A stretch of 18,753 nt of DNA from the NCBI GenBank assembly GCA_031363055.1, contig JANLTP010000226.1, forward strand, positions 1 through 18,753, given 5' to 3'. Shown in pieces: positions 1-6,997 of the stretch; the first letter of the stretch is position 1, and the number at the start of each line of letters is the position of its first letter. The notes under the pieces were generated by a model that saw only the letters and a program-made list of their open reading frames with translations, was not told where the DNA came from and made no database searches. This stretch comes from JANLTP01 sp031363055. GTDB lineage: Bacteria; Pseudomonadota; Gammaproteobacteria; Burkholderiales; Burkholderiaceae_E. The translations under genes and the position numbers were made by a program.

Positions 1-193
1 TGCGGTCTCCCATCTGGTCAACAGCCTGAAGGGTGTGTCCAGTCGGATGATTCGCAAGAATAACTATCCGAGTATCCGCAAGAAACTCTGGGGCGGTGCG
101 TTATGGTCGCCTAGCTACTTTGCGGGAAGTTGTGGCGGCGCACCCTTAGCAGTTATCCGCCAGTACATTGAACAGCAGCAGGCAGCGCACTAA
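1..193 (+). CDS. tnpA: IS200/IS605-family transposase TnpA, C-terminal fragment (5' end outside window)
   Basis: Reading from base 2 gives 63 residues ending at TAA 191-193. The segment is the recognisable C-terminal part of the single-strand HUH/Y1 transposase of IS200-like elements: VNSLKGVSSR, then LWGGALWSPSYFAGSCGGAP, then VIRQYIEQQ. In this family the Tyr of the final YIEQQ helix is the catalytic nucleophile that attacks single-stranded DNA; it is present here as residue 55 of the fragment. The HUH motif would lie upstream, outside the window, so I cannot say whether the gene is complete. No tnpB follows. Hairpins typical of the element's right end lie just downstream. The family call is confident; functionality is unknown. 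Confidence 0.9.
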   Translation, partial: AVSHLVNSLKGVSSRMIRKNNYPSIRKKLWGGALWSPSYFAGSCGGAPLAVIRQYIEQQQAAH

Positions 194-222
194 AGTTAAC
201 GGCAACAACCGATAATGACAAC

Positions 223-281
223 GACGGCTACGCCGTCCGCGCTCTTGACCCCGCCCTGAACGGCGAGGTTTGCCGCGCAAA
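223..281 (+). repeat. Right-end hairpins of the IS200/IS605-like element
   Basis: Three stem-loops follow the transposase stop. GACGGC (223-228) pairs perfectly with GCCGTC (232-237) around a 3-base loop. ACCCCGCC (248-255) pairs with GGCGAGGT (262-269) with one mismatch. TTTGC (269-273) pairs with GCAAA (277-281) around CGC. IS200/IS605 elements carry subterminal imperfect palindromes recognised as folded single strands by TnpA, so at least one of these is probably the right-end recognition hairpin. The exact cleavage site is not defined; I expect the element to end between about 270 and 300. Confidence 0.6.
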
Positions 282-320
282 TGATCAATCGAATCGAGTC
301 GCCATGAGAATTGAGTCGCC

Positions 321-1526
321 ATGAGTAAAGCTGCTTTGCTACCCGGTGCGCTCACCGGCGTACGCGTGCTGGAGTTCAGCGCGCTGATCGCCGGACCGTC
401 CGCCGCCCGCTATTTAGCCGACCACGGCGCCGAAGTCATCAAGATCGAACGCTTTCCGGGCGGCGATGCGTCGCGTATGACCAATCGGGCGGGCTCAAAG
501 CGCAGCGCCATGTTCATTCAGCATAACGGCGGCAAGAAAAGTCTTTGCGTCGATTTGACGCAGGCGGCCGGACTCGAGATTGCGCGTGATCTGGTGCGCA
601 AGTCCGACGTCGTCATCGAGGCGTTTACGCCCGGCGTCATGGCCAGACTGGGGCTGGGTTATGAACATTTGAAGGCCTTGAATCCGAAAATCATCCTATG
701 CTCGATCAGTGGCTTTGGCCAGACCGGCCCGAACGCGGCGCGACCTGGCTATGCCCATATTGCGCACTCGATGACGGGTTGGTTGGCGATGCAATCGCTG
801 TATCGCGACCCGCCCGAACGTCCCCAGGGTCCGGGCATTGCGATTGCCGATGTGATCACCGGTATCACCGCGTTCGGTGCCCTGTGTGCGGCACTGTTCA
901 AGCGCGAGCGGACCGGCCTGGGCGAGCACATTGATCTGGCGCTGTTCGATGCGCTGTTTGCGGCCAACGACGAGACGCTGCAGCGCTGTCTGATCGATGG
1001 CGTCGCCCAACCGGCCTATCACCCGGTGCACAAGACGCAAGATGGCTATGTGACGGCCAATATCGGACCTGATTTCCGTGCCTGGCAAAACATTTGCAAG
1101 GCGTTGGCGCGCCCGGACTTGCTCGAAGATCCGCGCTTTGCGAATCTCGCTGCGGTCAACGCCAACGCGCGGGCGGCGGTCAAGTTGCTGGCCGATTGGC
1201 TGGCGACGCAAACCAGCGAGGCTGCTGATCGCATTCTGACCGAGCACCACGTCGCCGTCGGCGTTCTGAAAACCGTCGAAGAGGCGGTACGCCAACCGCA
1301 GGTGTTGGCGCGCGGGCTGATCACCCCAGTGGACGATCCGGTTCTCGGGTGCATCGAGGTCATCAACAGTGCGCCGAAGTTTTCGAATGCCAGTGTGCAG
1401 GTTCGGGGTCATGCGCCGAAACTCGGCGAACACAATGAATCGGTACTTCGGCAGGTGTTGGAGTACGATAATGAAAAAATTGCGGCACTGAGCGCCAGCG
1501 GCGTGCTCAAGTATGAGGCAATCTGA
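321..1526 (+). CDS. CaiB/BaiF family III CoA-transferase
   Basis: This 401-residue protein should transfer CoA from a donor acyl-CoA to a free carboxylic acid, activating it in the cytosol for beta-oxidation-like breakdown. Family features: N-terminal GVRVLEFSALIAGPSAARYLADHGAEVIK-type start (residues ~13-41), KSLCVDLTQAAG (~73-84), SDVVIEAFTPGVMARLGLGY (~95-114) and CSISGFGQTGP (~127-137). The conserved catalytic Asp of family III enzymes corresponds to D177 in IADVITG. The length fits the family (about 380-440). The ATG at 321 is chosen because the GVRVLEFS block begins at the usual distance; a weak GAG lies 6 bases upstream. It heads an apparent operon with two ACAD genes (72- and 78-base gaps). 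Donor and acceptor are unknown; similar genes are often annotated as formyl-CoA, carnitine-CoA or succinyl-CoA-dependent transferases without proof. Confidence 0.93.
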   Translation: MSKAALLPGALTGVRVLEFSALIAGPSAARYLADHGAEVIKIERFPGGDASRMTNRAGSKRSAMFIQHNGGKKSLCVDLTQAAGLEIARDLVRKSDVVIEAFTPGVMARLGLGYEHLKALNPKIILCSISGFGQTGPNAARPGYAHIAHSMTGWLAMQSLYRDPPERPQGPGIAIADVITGITAFGALCAALFKRERTGLGEHIDLALFDALFAANDETLQRCLIDGVAQPAYHPVHKTQDGYVTANIGPDFRAWQNICKALARPDLLEDPRFANLAAVNANARAAVKLLADWLATQTSEAADRILTEHHVAVGVLKTVEEAVRQPQVLARGLITPVDDPVLGCIEVINSAPKFSNASVQVRGHAPKLGEHNESVLRQVLEYDNEKIAALSASGVLKYEAI

Positions 1527-1538
1527 GACAACTCCCTG

Positions 1539-1558
1539 GGACTCTGGTTTGAGAGTCC
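1539..1558 (+). other. Perfect 7-bp intra-operon hairpin
   Basis: GGACTCT (1539-1545) and AGAGTCC (1552-1558) form a perfect stem with a 6-base loop in the 72-base gap between the CoA-transferase and the first ACAD. No T-run follows, so it is unlikely to be a strong intrinsic terminator. It may affect mRNA processing or stability. Confidence 0.45.
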
Positions 1559-1598
1559 GCATTGAGAAACTTTTAACCCACCTGCGAAGAGAGTAATC

Positions 1599-2780
1599 GT
1601 GGACCTAAGTTATTCCACCGAAGAGCAGGCCTTTCGCGACCAAGTACGCGGCTGGCTGGCCGACAATCTGCCGACTGATATCCGTGACAAGGTCACGCAA
1701 TACAAGTCAATGAGCAAAGACGACATCATCCGCTGGCACAAGATTCTGGCGGCCAAGGGCTGGTCGGTGCCGCATTGGCCGATCGAGTGGGGTGGTACCG
1801 GCTGGGACGTGACGCAGCGCTATATTTACGATGAAGAGTTCGGTCTGGCCGGTGCGCCGGGCTTGCCGGCGTTCGGTCCGAACATGTGTGCGTCGGTGCT
1901 GCAAAAATTCGGCACACCGGAGCAGAAGAACCGCTTTCTGCCACGCATCAAGAATGGCGATGACTTTTGGGTGCAGGGTTACTCCGAGCCCGGTGCCGGT
2001 TCAGACCTCGCGGCGCTGAAAACTCGCGCCGATCGCAAGGGTGATCACTACCTCGTCAATGGCCAGAAAATCTGGACTACGCTGGGCCATTACGGCGACT
2101 GGATATTCTGCCTGGTGCGGACCAACTCCGATGTCGAAAAGCGCCAGGAAGGCATCAGCTTTTTGCTCATCGACATGAAAACACCGGGCATTACCGTGCG
2201 CCCCTTGATCCTCATGGATGGCGGTCATGAAGTCAACGAGGTGTTCTTCGAAGACGTCAGGGTGCCTATCGAAAACCTGGTTCACGAAGAGAACAAAGGC
2301 TGGACAGTCGCCAAATATTTGCTCGGTCATGAACGCATGGGCTCTGCGCGAGTCGGCGCTTCGCGCCGTGAGTTGTCGGCTTTGCGTGCGCTGGCCGGCA
2401 AGGAACTCAAGAACGGCAAACCGTTGATGGAAGACGCCCGTTTTCGGGATCGTTTGACGCGCGTCGAAGTCGAGTTGACTTCGCTCGAGCTAACCGCCAT
2501 GCGCTTTCTCGATCGCATGCGCCGTACCGGCCAGCCGCCGGGCGCCGATGTCTCGATGCTGAAAATCAAGGGCACCGAGATTCAGCAAGCGCTGACCGAA
2601 CTGATGATGCAGGCGGCCGGTCCCAATGCACAACCGTATGTCGCCGTTGAAGGCGGCGGGGTCGATCCGTTCCTGTCGCGATTGACGCCGCGTTATGCGA
2701 ACTATCGCAAGGCCAGCATCTATGCGGGATCGAACGAGATTCAGCGCAACATCATTGCGAAGATGACCCTTGGACTCTGA
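1599..2780 (+). CDS. Acyl-CoA dehydrogenase, large/alpha-type subunit (PimC-like)
   Basis: This 393-residue flavoprotein is predicted to oxidise an acyl-CoA to its 2,3-enoyl-CoA with FAD, passing electrons to ETF. Visible ACAD blocks: WPIEWGGTGWD (~60-70), GYSEPGAGSDLAAL (127-140), NGQKIWTT (154-161) with DWIFCLVRT following, and the C-terminal YAGSNEIQRNIIAK (375-388). The start is GTG at 1599, supported by GAAGAGAG about 6 bases upstream. The product closely parallels the 10714-11907 protein. With the next gene it forms the large-small order seen in PimC/PimD pimeloyl-CoA dehydrogenase and in heterotetrameric steroid ACADs, so an alpha2beta2 enzyme is inferred. At the position where MCAD carries its catalytic Glu (YEG), this protein has YAG, so the base must sit elsewhere or in the partner. 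Confidence 0.92.
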   Translation: MDLSYSTEEQAFRDQVRGWLADNLPTDIRDKVTQYKSMSKDDIIRWHKILAAKGWSVPHWPIEWGGTGWDVTQRYIYDEEFGLAGAPGLPAFGPNMCASVLQKFGTPEQKNRFLPRIKNGDDFWVQGYSEPGAGSDLAALKTRADRKGDHYLVNGQKIWTTLGHYGDWIFCLVRTNSDVEKRQEGISFLLIDMKTPGITVRPLILMDGGHEVNEVFFEDVRVPIENLVHEENKGWTVAKYLLGHERMGSARVGASRRELSALRALAGKELKNGKPLMEDARFRDRLTRVEVELTSLELTAMRFLDRMRRTGQPPGADVSMLKIKGTEIQQALTELMMQAAGPNAQPYVAVEGGGVDPFLSRLTPRYANYRKASIYAGSNEIQRNIIAKMTLGL

Positions 2781-2803
2781 CGCAGAGTTGATCCAGAAGC
2801 GAG

Positions 2804-2826
2804 TGGGATGTCGATTGGGATGTCGA
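2804..2826 (+). repeat. 11-bp direct repeat in the ACAD intergenic gap
   Basis: TGGGATGTCGA occurs at 2804-2814 and again at 2816-2826 (period 12), in the 78-base gap between the two ACAD genes. It resembles slippage-type duplication. No function is evident. Confidence 0.6.
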
Positions 2827-2858
2827 GTAGGTAATCGAGCACAAATTCGGATGCAAAC

Positions 2859-3974
2859 ATGAATTTTGAATATGGCGAAGAACAACAGCAATTGGCCGAC
2901 TCGGTACGCAAGTATCTGGGAAACAAATATGACTTTGAAGCGCGCAAATCCATCATCAATTCAGCCAGCGGTTTCAGCGACACCGCCTGGAGTACCTTCG
3001 CCGAAATGGGCTTGACCGCGATTCCGTTTGCCGAGGCCGATGGCGGCTTTGGGGGCGGTGCGGTCGATCTGATGGCTGCGATGGAAGCGTTCGGCGAGGC
3101 ACTCGTCGTCGAGCCCTTGCTGGACACAGTGGCCTTGGCCGGGCGCCTGATTGCGCGGGTTGGCTCGGCCGAGCAGCGCGCGACGTTGCTGCCGGCGATG
3201 ATCGAAGGGCGCCTGAAATTGGCGTTCGCCTATCTGGAACCCGGCATGCGCTATCAGACCGAACCGAAGGCCTGTATTGCCAAAAAGAACGGCGCCGGTT
3301 GGCAACTGGATGGCGCCAAGATTGTGGTCATCGGCGCCTCGGTGGCCGACAAGCTGGTGGTGTCGGCCGATGCCGGCGGTGCGAGCTTGTTTGTCGTCGA
3401 CGCGAAGGCGCCCGGCGTCAAGATCAGCGGCTATCGAACCGTCGACGGCCAGCGCGCTGCTGACCTGCGTTTTAATGGCGTCAAACTGGGCGCCGACGCC
3501 GTGCTCGGTAAAGCTGGCGAGGCAGCGGCGGCGATCGATGAAGCGATCGATTTCGCGACCGCCTTACTGTGTGCAGACGCGGTTGGCGCAATGAAATACG
3601 CCAATGATGCGACGCTCGAGTATCTGAAAACCCGCAAACAGTTTGGTGTGCCGATCGGCTCGTTCCAGGTGTTGCAGCATCGGATTGTCGAAATGTATAT
3701 CGCCTGTGAGCAATCGCGCTCGATGGCGATTCTGGCTGCCTCGCGGGTCGATACTGCGACGGACCCGATCGAGCGCCGCAAGGCCGTGTCGATGGCGAAG
3801 ATCAAGATCGCCGATGCCGCCCGTCAGATCAGCCAGGAAGCTATTCAGTTACACGGCGGCATGGGCATGACCGAGGAGATGAAGGTGTCGCATACGTTTC
3901 GGCGGCTGACCATGATCGCGCAACGCTTTGGCGATGCCGATCATCATCTGGAGCGATATGCGGCGATGGGCTAA
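2859..3974 (+). CDS. Acyl-CoA dehydrogenase, small/beta-type subunit (PimD-like)
   Basis: This 371-residue ACAD starts MNFEYGEEQQQLADSVRKYL, has the helical N-terminal domain, a weak middle beta domain, and a well-conserved C-terminal domain: YLKTRKQFGVPIG (255-267) with FQVLQHR following, and LHGGMGMTEE (331-340). It lacks the clear Y-x-E-P-G-A/S-G-S-D and NGxKxW blocks of its upstream partner, and its C-terminus (RFGDADHHLERYAAMG) has no Glu where MCAD has its catalytic residue. This fits a partner subunit of a heteromeric ACAD rather than a stand-alone enzyme, an inference from PimD-like and steroid ACAD families. The ATG at 2859 gives the normal N-terminus although the upstream ribosome site is weak. 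It is the last gene of the operon; no strong terminator is seen after it. Confidence 0.9.
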   Translation: MNFEYGEEQQQLADSVRKYLGNKYDFEARKSIINSASGFSDTAWSTFAEMGLTAIPFAEADGGFGGGAVDLMAAMEAFGEALVVEPLLDTVALAGRLIARVGSAEQRATLLPAMIEGRLKLAFAYLEPGMRYQTEPKACIAKKNGAGWQLDGAKIVVIGASVADKLVVSADAGGASLFVVDAKAPGVKISGYRTVDGQRAADLRFNGVKLGADAVLGKAGEAAAAIDEAIDFATALLCADAVGAMKYANDATLEYLKTRKQFGVPIGSFQVLQHRIVEMYIACEQSRSMAILAASRVDTATDPIERRKAVSMAKIKIADAARQISQEAIQLHGGMGMTEEMKVSHTFRRLTMIAQRFGDADHHLERYAAMG

Positions 3975-4207
3975 GGTGACCACCAGCGGTGTGAACCGTT
4001 CGCAGGCAGTAGCGAGGGAGCGCCAGTTGTTCAAGCCAGTAACCGAACAACGCGAACATGAGCTCGCCTACGCCGCGAGTAGTGCTCAGGATTTGGTCGT
4101 GGACGCGCAGTTCGAGCAAGCGCGCAACGATGGCTTGGCCGATGAAATCTGCTGACGTTTACTTCGCTTGACCGACCCCGGTGTCTACAACTACAAGCGT
4201 TCGTTGC
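3975..4207. other. Unassigned gap at the left edge of the accessory island
   Basis: This 233-base stretch separates convergent genes. The minus strand has a coding-like reading from about 4158 down into the ACAD 3' end (FIGQAIVARLLELRVHDQIL, later LMFALFGYWLEQL) with no clear start and no family I can name. It may be a gene remnant. No good intrinsic terminator is apparent. Confidence 0.3.
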
Positions 4208-4498
4208 TTAGCCCAGTTCAACCATTCTGATAACCGACGGTGGGCCGTCCATGAAGGCGCCCATTGCACGACCGAGGGTCTTGAAGTGCTCGGTGCCCCG
4301 GTGAGCCTTGAGCGCCTCTTCGTCGGCATAGCGCTCCATGAACACGAAGACGTTGGCATCCTCGCCCTGGTTCAAGGTGTACATCAAGCAGCCGGGTTCG
4401 TTGGCGGTGACGGCGGCAGCGAGCTTCAGGGCGGCCGCTTTGAAGTCGGCTTCATGTCCCGCTTTGGCTTTGATGGTGGCGACTATGCTTTGAATCAT
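4208..4498 (-). CDS. Antibiotic-biosynthesis-monooxygenase (ABM) fold protein, YgiN-like
   Basis: The 96-residue product matches the small dimeric alpha+beta-barrel ABM family. It opens with IVATIKAKAGHEADFKAAAL (5-24), continues with EPGCLMYTLNQ (34-44), then VFVFMERYADEEALKAH (50-66) and TEHFKTL (69-75). Family members include quinol monooxygenase YgiN, heme-degrading enzymes and many of unknown substrate, acting in the cytosol usually without metal. AGGAGA sits 6 bases upstream of the ATG at 4498, fixing the start. It stands alone on the minus strand with a ~150-base gap to hepT upstream. Heme-degrading members need an Asn and aromatic set I cannot assign here, so a quinone- or polyketide-type role is as likely. 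Confidence 0.85.
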   Translation of the reverse strand: MIQSIVATIKAKAGHEADFKAAALKLAAAVTANEPGCLMYTLNQGEDANVFVFMERYADEEALKAHRGTEHFKTLGRAMGAFMDGPPSVIRMVELG

Positions 4499-4651
4499 GA
4501 ACGTCTCCTGGTTTGAGTGATGAATGGGCAGTATTCAATCGGACGGCCGGTTGGCAGTTAATCTGAGGATACAGTATTGTTCGTTGCACTGATTGCCTTC
4601 GCCAAAATCTGAAATCCAATCCCTTTTCATAATGACGACGAGTCGGCTCAG

Positions 4652-5014
4652 TCAAACTCGCAAACTCGTCAACAAAGCTTGAATTTTTTGTTTCATACCC
4701 GGCAAATCGTTGCGTATCGTAGTCCAAACAATGTCGAGATCAACGGAAAAGTAAGCATGCGAGACACTGTTGCGCATGGCCACTATGACTAACCACGGCA
4801 CCTCGGGGTGATTGTCTGTCAACTGTGGATCAGATATTCTGATGTTGTTAGCCGCTTCACCCAGGATTTCAATGTTGCGGATCACCGCATCCTGCAGTTG
4901 TTCATCTTGCAGGAACGCAACTACGTCCTTGTCCGAGGTGTAGCGCTCAATACGTTCAATGGCCTTCAGAATGTGTTCGAGGAAATCACAAACCCGAAAG
5001 CTTTTTATACTCAT
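4652..5014 (-). CDS. hepT: HepT-like HEPN-domain toxin (DUF86)
   Basis: This 120-residue all-helical protein carries the HEPN signature R-x4-H-x-Y as RNSVSHAY (R81, H86, Y88), and the upstream family block DAVIRNIEILGEAA (42-55). HepT is the toxin of the type VII MntA/HepT (HEPN-MNT) system: an RNase, reported to cleave tRNA or mRNA, inactivated when the partner nucleotidyltransferase AMPylates its HEPN tyrosine. Y88 would be the modified residue. The start codon overlaps the mntA stop by ATGA (5011-5014), which implies translational coupling and fits the usual paired stoichiometry. The gene appears intact. Its upstream partner and both motifs make the call strong. Confidence 0.9.
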   Translation of the reverse strand: MSIKSFRVCDFLEHILKAIERIERYTSDKDVVAFLQDEQLQDAVIRNIEILGEAANNIRISDPQLTDNHPEVPWLVIVAMRNSVSHAYFSVDLDIVWTTIRNDLPGMKQKIQALLTSLRV

Positions 5015-5301
5015 ACGGGCACGGCCTCAGCCAACACAAGACTGCGAAATTTCTCGGGTAGAGCCTTGGGTGTGAGTACGTCCACTGTCACGCCCAACAG
5101 GCGCTCAAGCTCCACCTGAATTCCGGCGACATCCATCAAGGTGGTTTCCGGAGTCGGGTCAACCAGAATATCGAGATCGCTCTGCTCCGTATCCTCGCCA
5201 CGAACGACCGAGCCGAAAACTCGCGCATTGTCGGCACGATAACTTGAAACAATATGCCGAATGGCCGCGCGGTGGTTGTTAAGCGCAATCGATGGCTTCA
5301 T
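5011..5301 (-). CDS. mntA: MntA-like minimal nucleotidyltransferase antitoxin
   Basis: The 96-residue product has the minimal nucleotidyltransferase motif G-S-x10-D-x-D exactly: G30-S31, then D42 and D44 within GSVVRGEDTEQSDLDILVD. A third acidic position is plausible at VDVLTP near residue 76. MntA-type antitoxins transfer AMP units from ATP to the tyrosine of the HEPN toxin, silencing it. It lies directly upstream of hepT with a 4-base ATGA overlap. GAGGAA, about 6 bases before the ATG at 5301, supports the start. Two adjacent inverted repeats lie 37-87 bases upstream. The gene seems functional; some relatives are called MenA-like or DUF4433-type nucleotidyltransferase in annotation, but the HepT neighbour favours MntA. 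Confidence 0.9.
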   Translation of the reverse strand: MKPSIALNNHRAAIRHIVSSYRADNARVFGSVVRGEDTEQSDLDILVDPTPETTLMDVAGIQVELERLLGVTVDVLTPKALPEKFRSLVLAEAVPV

Positions 5302-5337
5302 GCTGTTTCCTCAAGACTAGTCCTATTGGGGAGTGTA

Positions 5338-5388
5338 GTGGAAACTCGCACAGTCTCCACTTGGCGTTCGACGCAAGCGGGACGCCAA
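5338..5388. promoter_or_regulatory. Two abutting inverted repeats upstream of mntA/hepT
   Basis: GTGGAAACT (5338-5346) pairs with AGTCTCCAC (5352-5360), 8 of 9 bases, loop 5. Directly next to it TTGGCGT (5361-5367) pairs perfectly with ACGCCAA (5382-5388), loop 14. They lie in the 130-base gap between the VOC gene's stop and mntA. They could be a terminator of the VOC transcript, an operator of mntA-hepT, or a REP-like palindrome; sequence alone does not decide. Confidence 0.4.
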
Positions 5389-5431
5389 ATCTCTCCTTGC
5401 AGAGGAGCGACTGCCTGCTTGGCGGCGCGTT

Positions 5432-5944
5432 TCAACTCGAGATGACGCCGCTACCCAGCCCAACATAGGCACCGGGCTCGAAAAAACCGGACCCGGCGAC
5501 GTAGCCTCGTCCTACCGTCATATCCGGCGGCGCACCTGCCTCCGACGCGCCCTGAAACGTCAGCTCGATTTGCACGCCGCTCGGGTCATACACAAAAAGC
5601 TGCCACAAGGTCGTGCCCGGTACCAGAAATTCTCGCCAGGGCAACCGGTGCTGAGCGAAGCGCTCACGAAATGAATGAAAGCCGGCGCAGGCCAGCGACA
5701 GATGATCGATGGCACCGCTGCCGCTGGCGACTGTCTTGCTGCCGCCCAGTGCCGGACCACCAGCATAGATGTGGATGATGGCTTCGCCCGCCGGTGTCGG
5801 GCAGCCCAGCCAGGCACCTGGGTAGCCGAAGTCGGGCCGTGCGACTTCGCGCAGTCCGAGCACGTGAACGTAGAAGGCGAGGGTGGCCTCGAGGTCGGCC
5901 GTTTTCACAGCGGCATGAAACAATCCAATAACGGTGGCGGTCAT
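5432..5944 (-). CDS. VOC (glyoxalase/bleomycin-resistance) fold protein
   Basis: This 170-residue protein has the paired beta-alpha-beta-beta-beta VOC modules: GLFHAAVKTADLEATLAFYV (7-26) opens the first, IDHLSLACAGF (79-89) the second, and FVYDPSGVQIELTF (117-130) closes it. Candidate metal ligands sit at H10, H58, H81 and E127, the usual VOC spacing, so it is probably a metal-dependent lyase, dioxygenase, isomerase or a binding/resistance protein. AAGGAT about 7 bases before the ATG at 5944 supports the start. A Gly/Pro-rich tail of about 35 residues follows the second module. Its substrate is not predictable; proximity to catabolic genes makes a ring-cleavage or lyase role possible but unproven. 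Confidence 0.85.
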   Translation of the reverse strand: MTATVIGLFHAAVKTADLEATLAFYVHVLGLREVARPDFGYPGAWLGCPTPAGEAIIHIYAGGPALGGSKTVASGSGAIDHLSLACAGFHSFRERFAQHRLPWREFLVPGTTLWQLFVYDPSGVQIELTFQGASEAGAPPDMTVGRGYVAGSGFFEPGAYVGLGSGVISS

Positions 5945-5967
5945 GATATTTATCCTTGGTGTGACGG

Positions 5968-6685
5968 TTAGCCTTGACGCAATTCAGCCTTGACGAAACG
6001 GTTGGCCAATCGCGGCCGGAACGCGCGCACCTCGACCGAGAAAGGGGAGCACCAGCAGTGCCGCCCCCAGACGGATACGGGTTGGATTTGCACCGGCGGC
6101 GAAGGCGGCTCGCGGGTTCTCACCGACCGCTCGCAAGGTCAGTCCGGCGCGCGTGCGATACAGAAAAAACATCAGCGGCCCAATCATGAGCAATACCAGG
6201 TAAGTCAACGGCGGCTGGTTAAATGGCAAGGAGCCGATGACGGGCAACTCGGATGATACGGGTATCGGCCAGGCCTGCAGCAGCGGCACGCGGATCGCCG
6301 AGCGAGTGCCGGCTGCCCGGAATAGAAAGCTTGTCAGTCCCAAGGCGAGTATGTTCGACGCCAGCCCGGTGACCATATGCTCGGTCTGGAAGCGCACGGT
6401 GGCATTTGCCACGACCAGCGCCAAGCTCATGCCGCTCAGGGCGCTAGCCGCCAAACCGAAGCCGATGCTCGAGCCGCGTGGGTGCCGATGACGCCCAGAA
6501 ATGCACCGGCGAGCATCTGGCCTTCCAGCCCGACGGCAAAGGTGCCGGCCCGCTCACACAATATGCCGTCAAGGGCCGCCAGAACCAGTGGCGTCGCGAT
6601 GGGCAGGCTCGCGGCCAGGACATCGATGACGCTGGCCAGATCGATGACGTTTGCCAATTCAACGACGCCAGGCAGTGCCAACGCT
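5968..6685 (-). pseudogene. Broken ABC permease, NupQ/YufQ-like (nucleoside/BMP-type uptake)
   Basis: The first part (about 6674 down to 6475) reads as the start of a second permease of nucleoside/BMP-type ABC importers: LPIATPLVLAALDGILCERA, then GLEGQMLAGAFLGVIGTH. A frameshift near 6475 follows; the other frame continues with GFGLAASALSGMSLALVVANA, a helix-rich stretch, and LRAVGENPRAAFAAGANPTR, the conserved cytoplasmic loop. The remaining ~100 residues of a normal ~300-residue permease are missing. After about 6045 another frame carries a basic tail RPRLANRFVKAELRQG ending at TAA 5968-5970, which may derive from a different gene. Frameshift plus missing C-terminus mean no working permease. 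It follows an equally broken partner, and no ATPase or binding-protein gene is nearby. Confidence 0.8.
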
Positions 6686-6907
6686 TCAGACTTTCTCGTT
6701 GGCCGAGCGGCCCAGCGCGCACAACACAAAGATCATCGTCAACCCTTGAATCACCAGTACCAGCGATGACGGTACACCGACCTGGGGTTGCATCGCCAAT
6801 GCGCCGGTTTCGAGAGAGCCGAAGAACAAGGCGGATGGCAAAATGTACAGCGGATTGAGCGCACCCATCAGCGCGATCGCATCAGTTTTTCTGACCGCAA
6901 TTTGCAA
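6686..6907 (-). pseudogene. Broken ABC permease, NupP/YufP-like, C-terminal remnant
   Basis: Only about 70 residues remain of a normal ~350-residue permease: IALMGALNPLYILPSALFFG, then VGVPSSLVLVIQGLTMIFVL, ending SANEKV at TGA 6686-6688. These match the last transmembrane helices of the first permease in nucleoside/BMP-type importers, where the gene normally precedes the NupQ-like gene, as here. Homology starts near 6890; what lies upstream (6891-6997) is unrelated to a permease, so the 5' ~80% is lost. The order and adjacency show a former permease pair cut from both sides. Confidence 0.78.
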
Positions 6908-6997
6908 GCGGCAATTGTGACAATCAAACGCACGATCGACAAGACCGCACCGTTAGAGACGGAGATTCGGTCGGGCCGGTGGCGGATAACGTTCAGG

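Noticed and set aside
696..1562. Long minus-strand open frame (288 codons) opposite the CoA-transferase
   Set aside because: Antisense shadow in GC-rich coding DNA; its Arg/Gln-rich translation has no family resemblance, while the plus strand has clear CoA-transferase motifs.
3975..3984. GGTG-AC-CACC palindrome right after the first ACAD operon as a terminator
   Set aside because: Loop of two bases and no T-run; it cannot form a normal intrinsic terminator.
4181..4516. 111-codon plus-strand ORF opposite the ABM gene
   Set aside because: Shadow of the minus-strand ABM gene, which has clear family motifs and a good ribosome site.
5302..5431. Short palindromes as CRISPR-like repeats
   Set aside because: Only two different palindromes, each once, with no repeat-spacer periodicity and no cas genes.
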